In this document: positions 25,632 to 34,656 of the stretch, piece by piece
Layout of the letters: every line of letters begins with the position of its first letter
How positions within the stretch are numbered: position 1 is the first letter of the stretch
NCBI RefSeq assembly: GCF_007827045.1
Contig: NZ_RPFW01000002.1
Span: forward strand, 744,001-808,000
Length of the DNA: 64,000 bases
Reading direction: 5' to 3'
Origin: Trebonia kvetii
Lineage (GTDB): Bacteria > Actinomycetota > Actinomycetes > Streptosporangiales > Streptosporangiaceae
Position numbers and translations under genes: made by a program
The notes under the pieces: generated by a model
Databases searched by the model: none
What the model was told of the DNA's origin: nothing
What the model saw: only the letters and a program-made list of their open reading frames with translations

Positions 25632-28304
25632 ATGAGCAGGGCGCAGACGGCCGGGCCGGTGTACGCGCTGCTGGCGGACGGCAGCACGGTAGAGATCCGC
25701 CCGGCGGGCCCCGCCGACTACGAGGCGATCAAGGCCATGTACGAGGCGATGTCACCGGACAACACCTACCTGCGCTTCTTCAGCATGAGCAGGACGGCGG
25801 GCCAGGGCCAGGCGTGGCAGATCTGCCGGGAGCCCGGACCGGGCGACGTGACGCTGCTCGCGCTCGCGGGCGGTCAGGTGGTCGGGGTTGCCGGGTGCAG
25901 CCCGGTACAGGCGAATCCGGCGCAGGCAGAGGTGGCATTCGCCGTGGCCGACCACATGCACCACAAAGGCATCGCCACCCTGCTGCTTGAACACCTGGTC
26001 GCGCACGCCAGAGGCCAGCACATCACCACCCTGACCGCGCAGACGCTGACCGAGAACACCGCGATGCTCAAGGTGTTCGCCGACGCGGGCCTGCCGGCGC
26101 TGCGGAAGGCCGCGGACGGCGTAGTAGGCCTGTCCTTCCCGCTGCCCAGCGGCGTGGCGGGCACCGCCCTTGACAGCTACCTGGACGCGGTGGGCGTGCG
26201 GGAGCGCAGCTCGGACATCGCCAGCCTGCGGCATCTGCTCGCGCCGGCCTCGGTTGCGGTGATCGGCGCCAGCCGGCGCGCCGGCACAGTCGGCCGGGCC
26301 ATCCTGGACAACATCCGTACCGCCGGTTACGCCGGCCGCCTGTACCCGGTCAACCCCCACGCTCGCGAGATCTGCGGCCTGCCCTGCCTGGAATCCCCCG
26401 ACGAACTGCCCGAACGGGTGGACCTGGCGGTGATCGCGGTGCCGCCCGCGGCGGTCCTTGACGCGGCCGAGCGCTGCGGGCGGCGCGGGGTCGGCGCCCT
26501 GGTGGTGATTACCGCCGGGCTGGACGCCGCAATGTCCGCGGACCTGCTGGCGGCCTGCCGCAGGCACGGCATGCGGCTGGTCGGGCCGAACTGCTTCGGC
26601 GTGGCGGTGCCCGGCATCGGCCTGGACGCAACCTTCGCCGCCGCCCACCCGCGGCCAGGGACGGCCGGGCTTGTCATGCAGTCCGGCGGGCTTGGCTTCG
26701 CCATGGCGAACCAGCTGTCCCGGCTCGGAATCGGCATTTCCTCGTTCGTATCGGCGGGGAACAAGCTGGATGTGTCGAGCAATGACATGCTGCTGTGGTG
26801 GGAGGCCGACGGAGTCACCAAGCTCGCCGTGCTGTACATCGAGTCATTCGGCAACCCGCGCAAGTTCGCCAGGACCGCGCGCCGGGTCGCCGCGAAGATG
26901 CCGGTGCTGACCGTGCAGGCCGGCCGGTCCGCGGCCGGGCAGCGGGCGGCCGCGTCGCACACCGCGGCGGTGGCGACGCCGCTTGTCAGCCGTCAAGCCC
27001 TGTTCGAGCAGGCCGGGATTATTGCCACGCCCACCTTGGGCGAGCTGATCGAGACCACGGCGCTGCTGGCCAGCCAGCCGGTCCCGGCCGGCAGCACGGT
27101 CGCGATCGTATCGAACGTCGGGGGCGCGGGCGTGCTCGCCGCCGACGTCTCCACCGAGCTCGGCCTGACCGTGCACCGGCCGCACGGGATGACGCATGAC
27201 GGGCTGCGCCAGCTGGTGCCGGATGGCGGCGCGGTCGATGGCCCAGTGGACACCACGGCCACCGTCTCCGCCGAGACGTTCCGTCAGGTCCTCGAGCTTA
27301 CGGCGGCGGACGAGGAGGTCGACGCCGTGATCGCGCTGGTCCTGCCGACCGCGGCGACCGGCGACCTGGTCGCCGCGGTCCAGCAGGCCGACGTCCGGGT
27401 GCCGCTGGCCGCGGTGCTCCTCGACCAGGCGGAATCGGTCCGGCTGCTCCCTCGTCCCGAGGGACAGGTTCCGTGCTACGGGTACCCGGAAGCCGCAGCG
27501 GCCGCCCTGGCGCGGGCCGCGAGGTACGGTGCGTGGCGGGCCGCGCCGCGTGGCGTGATGCCGGAATTCAGCGACATCAGGGCGGACGACGCACGCGCGC
27601 TGATGCGGGAGTTCCTGCGGGCCGGCCCGGGCGGCTGGCTGCCGCCGGAGACAACCGCGGAACTGCTGCGTTGCTACGGCATTCCGCTGGCCGGGCTAAC
27701 GCCGGCCAGCAACGAGGAAGAGGCCGTCCGCGCCTTCGAGACCGCGCCAGGCCCCGTGGTGCTCAAGGCCGACGTACCGGGGCTCGTGCACAAAACGGAC
27801 GCGGGCGGCGTCGAACTGGACCTGCGGGACGAAGCCGACGTGCGGGCGGCCTACCGGCGGCTGACGGAACGCTTCGACGGCAGGCTGCGCCGAGTCCTGG
27901 TCCAGCCGATGATCGGCGGCGGCACCGAGGTGATAGTGGGGGTGGCGGATGACCACGTGTTCGGTCCGCTGGTGGTGTTCGGTCTCGGCGGCGTCGCCAC
28001 CGAAGTGCTTGCTGACCACGCGGCGCGGCTGACACCGCTGACCGACACCGACGCGGACACGCTGATCAGGTCGATCAAGGCGGCACCGTTGCTGCTCGGT
28101 CACCGGGGCAGCCCGCCGGCCGATCTCGGAGGGCTGCGCGACCTGCTGCTTCGCGTCTCCCGGCTCGCCGACGACCTGGCCGAGATCACCGACCTGGACC
28201 TCAACCCGGTCATCGCCGGACCGGACGGAGTGGTGGCGGTCGACGCCCGTATCAAGGCGGCGCCGTACCGGCCGCAGGACCCTTTCCTGCGGCGGCTGCG
28301 CTGA
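25632..28304 (+). CDS. GNAT acetyltransferase / ADP-forming acyl-CoA synthetase fusion
   Basis: 890 residues. N-terminal GNAT domain (about 20-165, acetyl-CoA loop in HMHHKGIATLLLEHLVAHARG), then a CoA-binding Rossmann domain (VAVIGASRRAGTVGRAILDNI at about 210), a succinyl-CoA-ligase-like domain with the phospho-histidine motif AAASHTAAVATP (His about 441), and a C-terminal ATP-grasp (LKADVPGLVHKTDAGGV, FGPLVVFGLGGVATEVL, DLDLNPVI). This is the N-terminal-GNAT arrangement of Pat/PatZ lysine acetyltransferases, in which the synthetase part is often inactive. Here the catalytic histidine is kept, so acetate plus ATP formation from acetyl-CoA remains possible. ATG 25632 follows GAGGAG. Confidence 0.88.
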   Translation: MSRAQTAGPVYALLADGSTVEIRPAGPADYEAIKAMYEAMSPDNTYLRFFSMSRTAGQGQAWQICREPGPGDVTLLALAGGQVVGVAGCSPVQANPAQAEVAFAVADHMHHKGIATLLLEHLVAHARGQHITTLTAQTLTENTAMLKVFADAGLPALRKAADGVVGLSFPLPSGVAGTALDSYLDAVGVRERSSDIASLRHLLAPASVAVIGASRRAGTVGRAILDNIRTAGYAGRLYPVNPHAREICGLPCLESPDELPERVDLAVIAVPPAAVLDAAERCGRRGVGALVVITAGLDAAMSADLLAACRRHGMRLVGPNCFGVAVPGIGLDATFAAAHPRPGTAGLVMQSGGLGFAMANQLSRLGIGISSFVSAGNKLDVSSNDMLLWWEADGVTKLAVLYIESFGNPRKFARTARRVAAKMPVLTVQAGRSAAGQRAAASHTAAVATPLVSRQALFEQAGIIATPTLGELIETTALLASQPVPAGSTVAIVSNVGGAGVLAADVSTELGLTVHRPHGMTHDGLRQLVPDGGAVDGPVDTTATVSAETFRQVLELTAADEEVDAVIALVLPTAATGDLVAAVQQADVRVPLAAVLLDQAESVRLLPRPEGQVPCYGYPEAAAAALARAARYGAWRAAPRGVMPEFSDIRADDARALMREFLRAGPGGWLPPETTAELLRCYGIPLAGLTPASNEEEAVRAFETAPGPVVLKADVPGLVHKTDAGGVELDLRDEADVRAAYRRLTERFDGRLRRVLVQPMIGGGTEVIVGVADDHVFGPLVVFGLGGVATEVLADHAARLTPLTDTDADTLIRSIKAAPLLLGHRGSPPADLGGLRDLLLRVSRLADDLAEITDLDLNPVIAGPDGVVAVDARIKAAPYRPQDPFLRRLR

Positions 28305-28469
28305 CGTTCCCACGCTGGTTGGCTGGCAGCTGATCATCCCCGTTCGGACGCAAGCAAGACGGCGGCCACCATCGTCGCCACGGTGATATTGGGGCGGCGC
28401 GCACAGAGACCTGCTGGCAGGCGAGCCTGGAAGGGCTCTTGGCGGTTAGTGACCTGCATCAGCGGCGCA

Positions 28470-28484
28470 GGGACCTTCGCCCGG
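28470..28484 (+). promoter_or_regulatory. DosR-like box upstream of the Acg-like gene
   Basis: GGGACCTTCGCCCGG, 72 bp before the ATG at 28557. The left arm is perfect. Confidence 0.6.
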
Positions 28485-28556
28485 TGCGGCGAGACGGCGC
28501 CGGCGCGAGTCTTGGAAGAGAGGGAACGGGGTTCCCCAATACCGAGGTGACGTCCG

Positions 28557-29642
28557 ATGCCGTGGTACCTCAGGCAGTACCTGCCGCAGCTGCGCGAGGC
28601 GGTGGACCGCGCGCCGTCCATCTTCAACCAGCGCCCCTGGGAGCTTGAGCTCGCCGCCGATGACCGGGTGGAGCTCTACCTGGTGGCGAACGACGCGCTT
28701 GCCGAGAACGGGCTGCTACGGGAGGCAGTGATCAGCTGCGGCGCGGCCCTGTACAACCTGCGGCTGGCCATCCGCGTGGCAGGCCGGCAGCCGACGGTCT
28801 GGCTGCTGCCCGGCCTCAGCCGGGACTCCGGGCTGCTCGATGCGGTGACAGGGGAGCGGACCCTGCTCGCGTCCGTGGAGGTGATGCCCGGTCGCGCGGC
28901 CAAGCCGACCAACGCCCAGCAGGAGCTGTACGAGGCGCTCTGGCTACGCCGCACCGACCGCGGGCCCTACCGGTACCTGCCGGTGCCGCCGCCGATCCTG
29001 GTCGAGATGGAGATCGCCGCCGCGCGTGAGGACGGCTGGCTCCGTACCCTGTCTCCGGCAGAGTCTAGGCGGGCAAGGCGCGCGGCCATCAGGGCGAGCA
29101 GGGAACTCGGCAACGGGCTCGCCGCGCGGCTCTCGGCGGTGCCGGACTCCGCTTACGGTCCGACGCCCGACAATGGGAAGGAGCCGCCAACGCGGCCCGA
29201 CTTCTGGCTGCCTGAGACGATGGAACGCTTCGAGCGGCATCCGGTCATGATGGCGCTTTCCACCGACGACGACCGGCCGCTCGACTGGCTGCGGGCCGGC
29301 CAGGCGCTCCAGCACGCCCTGCTGGCTGGCACGCGCTTCTCGATGTCCGCGCCGGGCGGCCGCAGCACGCCCTACCGTCAGCAGCTTGACTACGGTCCGC
29401 TCAACCCGCACCGCCTCCGGCCGCGCCCTGCGGTCCCGGCCGGGTACGCGGTCGAGGCGTCCTTCCTCACCCAGTCACTCGAGCTGGCCGACATTCGCCA
29501 CCGGGTACGGAACTGGCCATGGCGGACCAGCTACACCGAGGTGCCGCAGATAGTACTCCGCGTCGGCTATGCCCCGGTCGCGCGCGGGTCCGGACCTGGC
29601 AGACTGCACATCCCGCCGGTACTGCCGCCCGTCGGCGGTTAG
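28557..29642 (+). CDS. Acg-family FMN-binding nitroreductase-like protein
   Basis: 361 residues with the double nitroreductase-like fold of the Acg family: APSIFNQRPWELE near the start (flavin contact region), AVISCGAALYNLRLAI (about 60) and DWLRAGQALQHALLAGTRFSMS (about 242). In M. tuberculosis, Acg (Rv2032) and its paralogues are classic DosR targets; the Acg fold has a lid over the flavin and may store FMN rather than reduce nitro compounds. GAGGTGA lies 6 bp before the ATG. Convergent with the DsrE gene. Confidence 0.85.
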   Translation: MPWYLRQYLPQLREAVDRAPSIFNQRPWELELAADDRVELYLVANDALAENGLLREAVISCGAALYNLRLAIRVAGRQPTVWLLPGLSRDSGLLDAVTGERTLLASVEVMPGRAAKPTNAQQELYEALWLRRTDRGPYRYLPVPPPILVEMEIAAAREDGWLRTLSPAESRRARRAAIRASRELGNGLAARLSAVPDSAYGPTPDNGKEPPTRPDFWLPETMERFERHPVMMALSTDDDRPLDWLRAGQALQHALLAGTRFSMSAPGGRSTPYRQQLDYGPLNPHRLRPRPAVPAGYAVEASFLTQSLELADIRHRVRNWPWRTSYTEVPQIVLRVGYAPVARGSGPGRLHIPPVLPPVGG

Positions 29643-29697
29643 CTGCTCAGCGGGCAAGGCGCGCCGTCGACGGGCTGACCCAGGAAACTGGCCGGGC

Positions 29698-30165
29698 TCA
29701 GGTGAAGATGATCTCACCGCCGGCGGCCATGTCGTAGAACTCACCGACCGTGATGATGTCCTTGACCTGGTCGATCAGGTCCGCCTTGGTGATGCCGAAC
29801 AGGTCGGCCGAGGCCTTGCAGGCGTACAGGCCGGCGCCCGTGTCGGCGATCATCTCAACGAACTCGGGGATGGAGGGGATGTCGAGCTGCTCCATCTTGT
29901 TGTTGAGGTAGTGCGTCATGACGGAGGAGACGCCGGGCAGGCCGCCGGCCCAGGTGGCCAGGTGCAGGCCGGGGTTGCCGACGGTGGCGAGCTTGATGTG
30001 CTCGTGACGCGCCTTGTGCACGGCGTCGAGGCCGAAGAAGGTGAAGAACAGGTTCGCCTCCATGCCTTCCGCGCGAGCTCCGTTGGCCATGATCAGGCCC
30101 GGGTAGACACCCTCAAGCGAACCCTTGGAGATAATGATGGAGACCTTCTCGATCTTCGCGGACAT
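29698..30165 (-). CDS. DsrE/DsrF-like sulfur-relay protein
   Basis: 155 residues. It starts KVSIIISKGSLEGVYPGLIMANGARAEG and continues with FFTFFGLDAV, the DsrE-family core; the C-terminal part has DTGAGLYACKASADLFG, whose Cys (about 116) corresponds to the sulfur-carrying cysteine of DsrE2-type proteins. Likely a persulfide carrier. It is the last gene of an operon SQR, DsrC/TusE-like, DsrE-like with gaps of 14 and 27 bp; AAGGAG lies 10 bp before the start. Confidence 0.85.
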   Translation of the reverse strand: MSAKIEKVSIIISKGSLEGVYPGLIMANGARAEGMEANLFFTFFGLDAVHKARHEHIKLATVGNPGLHLATWAGGLPGVSSVMTHYLNNKMEQLDIPSIPEFVEMIADTGAGLYACKASADLFGITKADLIDQVKDIITVGEFYDMAAGGEIIFT

Positions 30166-30192
30166 GTGGCTGTGCTCCTTTTCGCGTGCGGC

Positions 30193-30510
30193 TCAGACGC
30201 AGCCGCGTGGCTTGGGAATCCCGGCGATCTTCGCCGCTTCCTTCGCGGGCCCGTGCGGGAACAGCTGGTAGAGCTCCTTGACGGACACGCCGGAGGTCTT
30301 GCCGAGCACGCGGACGGTGGGGCCGGTGCCCTTGGCCTCGTACTCGTGGCGCATGAACTTGATGACCTGCCAGTGCCGGTCGGTGAGCTGGGTGATGCCT
30401 TCCTGGCGGGCGATGAGCGGCGCCATGTCCTCGCGCCACTGCGCGGGGTCGGTGAAGAACCCCTCGTCGTTGACGGTGACTGCGGTGCCTGCGTAGGTCA
30501 CGGTGGGCAT
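30193..30510 (-). CDS. DsrC/TusE-family sulfur carrier with one C-terminal cysteine
   Basis: 105 residues. DsrC-type core (DEGFFTDPAQWREDMAPLIA, TDRHWQVIKFMRHEY) and the C-terminal arm AKIAGIPKPRGCV, with the near-terminal cysteine that carries sulfur. Bona fide DsrC has a second cysteine 11 residues earlier (usual context ACKIAG); here it is alanine (AAKIAG). It therefore resembles TusE in keeping only the last Cys and could carry a persulfide but not form the DsrC trisulfide. No dsrAB is present. AAAGGGACG precedes ATG 30510. Confidence 0.88.
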   Translation of the reverse strand: MPTVTYAGTAVTVNDEGFFTDPAQWREDMAPLIARQEGITQLTDRHWQVIKFMRHEYEAKGTGPTVRVLGKTSGVSVKELYQLFPHGPAKEAAKIAGIPKPRGCV

Positions 30511-30524
30511 GAGCGTCCCTTTCT

Positions 30525-31775
30525 CTATCTTTGTGACGGCGGCGGGAGGTGCTTGCCTGCCTCCGGCATCAGGCTGCGCACGGCGGGTATCTCCCGCCCG
30601 GGCAGCAGCACGTGCCAGTACAGCCAGCCGAACGCCAGCTTCCCCAGGTGGTTCAGGCGGGACTGGCGCAGTAGCGGCAGCCCGATCCGGCCGGGGAATC
30701 GCCCTGTCAGGGGCTCCGTGCCGTAGTTGAAGTCGATGAGCAGCGCCTTGCCAGACCCGCTCTCGATGAAGCAGTTGGTGTGCCCGTCGAAGTCCGCGTC
30801 AAGCGGCTCGCCCGCCAGGTACCTGGCGATGTTCCGCGCGACGACATCGCCCTCGAAGTGGGCCACCGAGCCCGCCTTGGACGCGGGGATGTCCGCGGCG
30901 TCGCCGATCACGAACACGTTAGAGCGGGCCTTGGACTGCAGCGTCCGCTGGTCCACGGGCACGAAGCCGAGCTCGTCGCCCAGGCCGGGTGACCGTTCGA
31001 CGTAATCCTGGCCGCCGTGCAGCGGGACCACGACCGCCAGGTCGAACGGCACCTCGCGGCCGTCGAAGGAGACGAGCTTTCCGTCAGCGCCTGCCACCTC
31101 GCCGGTGTTGAACTCGGTGACCAGGCTGACTCCCTTGTCCTTGAGCAGCCCGCTCAGCTCGCGGTCGCACACGGGCTTCGTGAATGCCCCGTCAAGCGGG
31201 GTGACGTAGGTCAGCTCGACCTTGTTCCTGATGCCGCGCTCGCGGAAGTACGCGTCGGCGAGGAAGCAGAACTCAAGCGGTGCGACCGGGCACTTGATCG
31301 GCATGTCCATTACCGCTACGGCGAGCCGGCCGCCGTGGAACTCCGCGAGCGCCCGCCGCAGCGCAACCGCGCCGTCGAGGGTGTAGAAGGTGAAGACCTT
31401 CTCCATCCAGCCAGGACCAGTGAGTCCTTCGGTCTCCTCTGGGACCAGCCGGGCGCCCGTCGCGATCACCAGCACGTCGTATCCGATGCATTCACCGCCG
31501 ACCAGCAGAACCTCGTTCCTGTCCAGGTCGACCCGGTCCACGGCGGCCTGCCTGAACGTGACGCCGGAACGGAACTGACGGTGCCGCGGCCGGATCAGGC
31601 TGCCCGGCTCGGCCTTGCCGAACGGCACGAACAGCAAGCCCGGCTGGTAGACATGCTCGTCATCGGTATCGATGACGACGATGCCGGCGGCGCTGCGGCC
31701 AAGCATGCGGCGCAGCCGGTTGGCGATGAGCGTTCCCCCGGTGCCGCCGCCAAGAACGACGATTGTCTTGCTCAT
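30525..31775 (-). CDS. Sulfide:quinone-oxidoreductase-like FAD flavoprotein
   Basis: 416 residues. FAD-binding VVLGGGTGGTLIANRLRR at the start, YQPGLLFVPFG (about 43), a second nucleotide fold, NVFVIGDAADIPASKAGSVAHFEGD (about 290) and a C-terminal membrane-associating helix region. Cysteines at KCPVAPLEFC (about 162-171) and KPVCDRE (about 200) are candidates for the SQR redox pair. SQRs oxidise sulfide to polysulfide and reduce quinone. It leads an operon with the DsrC/TusE- and DsrE-like genes, so the sulfane sulfur could be handed to them. A DosR-like box is 57 bp upstream. Confidence 0.85.
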   Translation of the reverse strand: MSKTIVVLGGGTGGTLIANRLRRMLGRSAAGIVVIDTDDEHVYQPGLLFVPFGKAEPGSLIRPRHRQFRSGVTFRQAAVDRVDLDRNEVLLVGGECIGYDVLVIATGARLVPEETEGLTGPGWMEKVFTFYTLDGAVALRRALAEFHGGRLAVAVMDMPIKCPVAPLEFCFLADAYFRERGIRNKVELTYVTPLDGAFTKPVCDRELSGLLKDKGVSLVTEFNTGEVAGADGKLVSFDGREVPFDLAVVVPLHGGQDYVERSPGLGDELGFVPVDQRTLQSKARSNVFVIGDAADIPASKAGSVAHFEGDVVARNIARYLAGEPLDADFDGHTNCFIESGSGKALLIDFNYGTEPLTGRFPGRIGLPLLRQSRLNHLGKLAFGWLYWHVLLPGREIPAVRSLMPEAGKHLPPPSQR

Positions 31776-31820
31776 GCTGCCAGGATGCGCCGGGCAGGAG
31801 GACCGTCGTAGAGGCCATCG

Positions 31821-32225
31821 TCACGCCCGGGCAGGGGCGGACGTCCTGGTGACGAAGTGCAGCCCCTCGTCGGCCGCGAGCGAGAAGCCCTCGGGCGTCC
31901 CGGGCTCGACGTCAAGGACCACCAGCTCCGGGTGCCACGCACGATACTGGCGGGCGTCCATGTAGAACGGGCAGCCGGCGATCCTGCCGAGCAGGACGTC
32001 GCCGGGTCCGGTGAGATACTCCCCCGCGGGGAGGCAGATCGGTGCGCTGCCGTCGCAGCAGCCGGCGGACTGGACGAACATCAGCGGGCCGCGGACGGCC
32101 CGGAGGCGGTAGACCGCCTGCCGGGCTGCCTCGGTCGCGATGACGCGTCCTTCGGCGACGCGTCGACCGCCGCGCGCCGCTAGCTGGCGGCCGCCGTGCT
32201 CTGCTGCCGTCTGATGACTGATCAT
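31821..32225 (-). CDS. DUF779 protein, aldehyde-dehydrogenase partner
   Basis: 134 residues. The family core QSAGCCDGSAPICLPAGEY (about 53) and GRIAGCPFYMDARQY (about 79) has conserved cysteines suggesting metal or redox chemistry. DUF779 genes usually accompany NAD-dependent aldehyde dehydrogenases, as here, where it follows the dehydrogenase by 60 bp. Its biochemical role is not known. About 20 N-terminal residues precede the domain. AAAGGAGCT lies before ATG 32225. Confidence 0.85.
   Translation of the reverse strand: MISHQTAAEHGGRQLAARGGRRVAEGRVIATEAARQAVYRLRAVRGPLMFVQSAGCCDGSAPICLPAGEYLTGPGDVLLGRIAGCPFYMDARQYRAWHPELVVLDVEPGTPEGFSLAADEGLHFVTRTSAPARA
31833..31847 (-). promoter_or_regulatory. 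DosR-like box upstream of the SQR-DsrC-DsrE operon
   Basis: Minus strand AGGACGTCCGCCCCT, differing by one base from the 5644-5658 box. It lies 57 bp before the SQR start and inside the 3' end of the DUF779 gene. Confidence 0.5.
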
Positions 32226-32240
32226 CGCGAGCTCCTTTCA

Positions 32241-32271
32241 GCCGGAACGGCCCCCCGCAGGCCGCTCCGGC
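32241..32271 (-). other. Strong RNA hairpin between the aldehyde dehydrogenase and DUF779 genes
   Basis: GCCGGAACGGCC (32241-32252) pairs with GGCCGCTCCGGC (32260-32271) around a 7-base loop, one G-U pair. No T-tract follows, so it is more likely a processing or stabilising stem inside the two-gene mRNA than a full terminator. Confidence 0.5.
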
Positions 32272-32285
32272 GGGAACCATTCGGC

Positions 32286-33806
32286 CTAGAAGAAGCCGAG
32301 CGGGTTCTGGTCGTAGCTGACGAGCAGGTTCTTCGTCTGGCTGTAGTGCTCGAGCATCATCTGGTGCGTCTCGCGACCGATGCCGGACATCTTGTACCCG
32401 CCGAAAGCCGCCCCCGCCGGGTACTGGTGGTAGCAGTTCACCCAGACGCGCCCTGCCTTGATGCCGCGGCCGACGCGAAAGGCCCTGCTGCCGTCACGGG
32501 TCCACACGCCGCCGCCGAGCCCGTACAGCGTGTCGTTGGCGATCGCCAGCGCCTCGGCCTCGTCCTTGAAGGTGGTGACCGCGAGCACCGGCCCGAAGAT
32601 CTCTTCCTGGAAGACGCGCATCTTGTTGTGGCCGCGCAACACGGTCGGCTCGAAGAAGTAGCCGTCGGCGAACTCGCCGCCGACAGCGGCGCGGTGGCCT
32701 CCCGCGAGCAGCGTCGCCCCCTCGGCCAGGCCGATGTCCACGTAGGAGCTGATCTTGCTGAGCTGCTGTGCGGAGTTCTGCGGTCCCATCATCGTCTGGG
32801 TGTCCAGCGGGTCGCCGACCTTGATCTTCGCGATCCTGGCCAGGGCGCGCTCCATGAACGCCTCGTAGATGTCCTCCTGAACCAGTGCCCGGGACGGGCA
32901 GGTGCAGACCTCGCCCTTGTTGAACGCGTAGAGGACAAGGCCCTCCACCGCCTTGTCGAGGAAGGCGTCGTCGGCCGCCATGACGTCGGAGAAGAAGATG
33001 TTGGGCGACTTGCCGCCAAGCTCGAGCGTGACCGGGATGATGTTCTGCGCGGCGTACTGCATGATCAGCCGCCCCGTGACAGTTTCCCCGGTGAACGCCA
33101 CCTTCGCGATCCGCGGATTTGCGGCCAGAGCCCGGCCGATCTCCCCGCCGGGCCCGGTAACGATGTTGAGCACGCCAGGCGGCACGAGGTGCCCGATCAC
33201 CTCGGCGAGCTTCAGGATCGACCATGGGGTCGCCGACGCGGGCTTGATCACCGTGCAGTTGCCCGCCGCGAGCGCCGGGGCGATCTTCCACGCCGCCATG
33301 AGGATCGGGAAGTTGAACGGGATGATCTGCCCGACCACACCGAGCGGCTCCTGGAAGTGATAGGCGATCGTCTGCGCGTCGATCTCGGTGATCTTGGTCT
33401 CCTGGGCCCTGATGGCCGCGGCGAAGTACCGGAAGTGGTCGGCCGCCAGCGGGATGTCGGCCGCGAGCGTCTCGCGCACCGGCTTGCCGTTCTCCCAGCT
33501 CTCGGCGACCGCGAGCATCTCACGGTGCGCGTCGATCGCGTCCGCGATCGCGTTGAGCACCCTGGCGCGCTCGGCCGGTGAAGTCCGCCCCCACTCGTCC
33601 TTGGCGTGGTGCGCCGCGTCGAGCGCTGTCTCCACGTCTTCCGGGGTGGACTTGGCCACCTCGCAGATGGGCTTGGCGGTGGCGGGCGCGAGATTCGTCA
33701 TGTACTGCCCCAGAGCCGGGGACACCCACTTGCCGTCGATGAAATTCTCGTACCGTGGGGATACGGGGACGACGGAGCCCGGCTGACCAGGCTGTGCATA
33801 CCTCAT
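32286..33806 (-). CDS. NAD-dependent aldehyde dehydrogenase
   Basis: 506 residues of the AldB/ExaC acetaldehyde-dehydrogenase class. Motifs: [21 protein letters not shown] (about 155), FTGETVTGR (about 235), catalytic glutamate in [10 protein letters not shown] (about 258) and nucleophile in [10 protein letters not shown] (Cys about 292). It oxidises short aldehydes such as acetaldehyde to acids with NAD. Paired with DUF779. AGGAGGT lies 5 bp before ATG 33806. In this setting it could balance acetaldehyde, acetate and NADH. Confidence 0.93.
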   Translation of the reverse strand: MRYAQPGQPGSVVPVSPRYENFIDGKWVSPALGQYMTNLAPATAKPICEVAKSTPEDVETALDAAHHAKDEWGRTSPAERARVLNAIADAIDAHREMLAVAESWENGKPVRETLAADIPLAADHFRYFAAAIRAQETKITEIDAQTIAYHFQEPLGVVGQIIPFNFPILMAAWKIAPALAAGNCTVIKPASATPWSILKLAEVIGHLVPPGVLNIVTGPGGEIGRALAANPRIAKVAFTGETVTGRLIMQYAAQNIIPVTLELGGKSPNIFFSDVMAADDAFLDKAVEGLVLYAFNKGEVCTCPSRALVQEDIYEAFMERALARIAKIKVGDPLDTQTMMGPQNSAQQLSKISSYVDIGLAEGATLLAGGHRAAVGGEFADGYFFEPTVLRGHNKMRVFQEEIFGPVLAVTTFKDEAEALAIANDTLYGLGGGVWTRDGSRAFRVGRGIKAGRVWVNCYHQYPAGAAFGGYKMSGIGRETHQMMLEHYSQTKNLLVSYDQNPLGFF

Positions 33807-33864
33807 CTGGACCTCCTGTGACGTGCCTTTTCTCCTGTGTTAGTCCGCAAGCGCGCGGCGCGGC

Positions 33865-33879
33865 AGGGCAGGACGTCCG
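33865..33879 (-). promoter_or_regulatory. DosR-like box upstream of the aldehyde dehydrogenase gene
   Basis: Minus strand CGGACGTCCTGCCCT, arms conserved and centre divergent, 58 bp before the start at 33806. Confidence 0.4.
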
Positions 33880-33924
33880 CGGGGAAGGGGACGGAAGGCA
33901 GCACTTACCCGACAGGGCCGGAAG

Positions 33925-34656
33925 TCACGCGGCGTACTCGGCATCGACCAGGCGCAGGTGGCGAGCGGTGAACTGGCGCAGTGCGAGCAGCTGGCGCTGG
34001 CTGAGCCGGTCGCAGACGCAGTTCCAGTGCATGCTCACCCAGTCCCCTGGCAGCAGCCCGGTGACGAACCCGGCTGCTGCCTGATGCGGCACAGCAGGGC
34101 CGTAGCCGAGCACGCGGCCGTCCCAGCACAGCGGGCGGCGCATGACCAGCACCGTGCCCGTCGCCGGATCGGCCGTGATCACCCGGCCCCAGCTGATCCG
34201 GCAGCTGTCGAGGACTTGCAGAGACGGCTCCTCGCGCCCCGCGCGCAGCAGGCCCGCCCACGGGTACACGAGGAAGACGTGGAAGCTGTGATGAGGCACG
34301 GCGCCGGCCGAGACAGCCAGGGCGATGTGCTCCCAGCCGCGCCCCGCGCGGCCGCGGAACCGCTCTTCGAGTGACGCGCCGTAGGCGGGCATCCGCACCT
34401 TGTCCAGCAGGCTGTTGCCCACCCAGTACGCCTCGACGACACGGGGGTCAAGGGCGTCCTCGATCTTGCTGGCGGACGCGATCAGCTCCAGGTAGGGCCA
34501 CGCGCCCGCGAAGCCGGTCGCCAGCCGCACCAGACCGGGTCCCGTGACGCCCGCCGTGGCGTAGTCGCGCAGCGCGGCGTGGTCGTCAGGTCCGCACAGC
34601 CCCCGTTCGTTCGGCGGGAAGGCGTACCGCGCGAAGAGCAGCGGCCCGGCCGTCAC
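33925..34656 (-). CDS. DUF6390-family protein in the hydrogenase maturation operon
   Basis: 243 residues, no signal peptide or membrane segment. Features: LLFARYAFPPNERGLCGPDDH at the N-terminus, VEAYWVGNSLLD (about 75), PHHSFHVFLVYPWAGLLR (about 120), and WNCVCDRLSQRQLLALRQFT near the C-terminus. It matches the DUF6390 pattern as I remember it, a family of unknown function seen near hydrogenase accessory genes. Start GTG 34654-34656 overlaps the EamA stop (GTGA), so it is the last gene of the operon protease, HypC, EamA, DUF6390. Confidence 0.7.
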   Translation of the reverse strand: MTAGPLLFARYAFPPNERGLCGPDDHAALRDYATAGVTGPGLVRLATGFAGAWPYLELIASASKIEDALDPRVVEAYWVGNSLLDKVRMPAYGASLEERFRGRAGRGWEHIALAVSAGAVPHHSFHVFLVYPWAGLLRAGREEPSLQVLDSCRISWGRVITADPATGTVLVMRRPLCWDGRVLGYGPAVPHQAAAGFVTGLLPGDWVSMHWNCVCDRLSQRQLLALRQFTARHLRLVDAEYAA

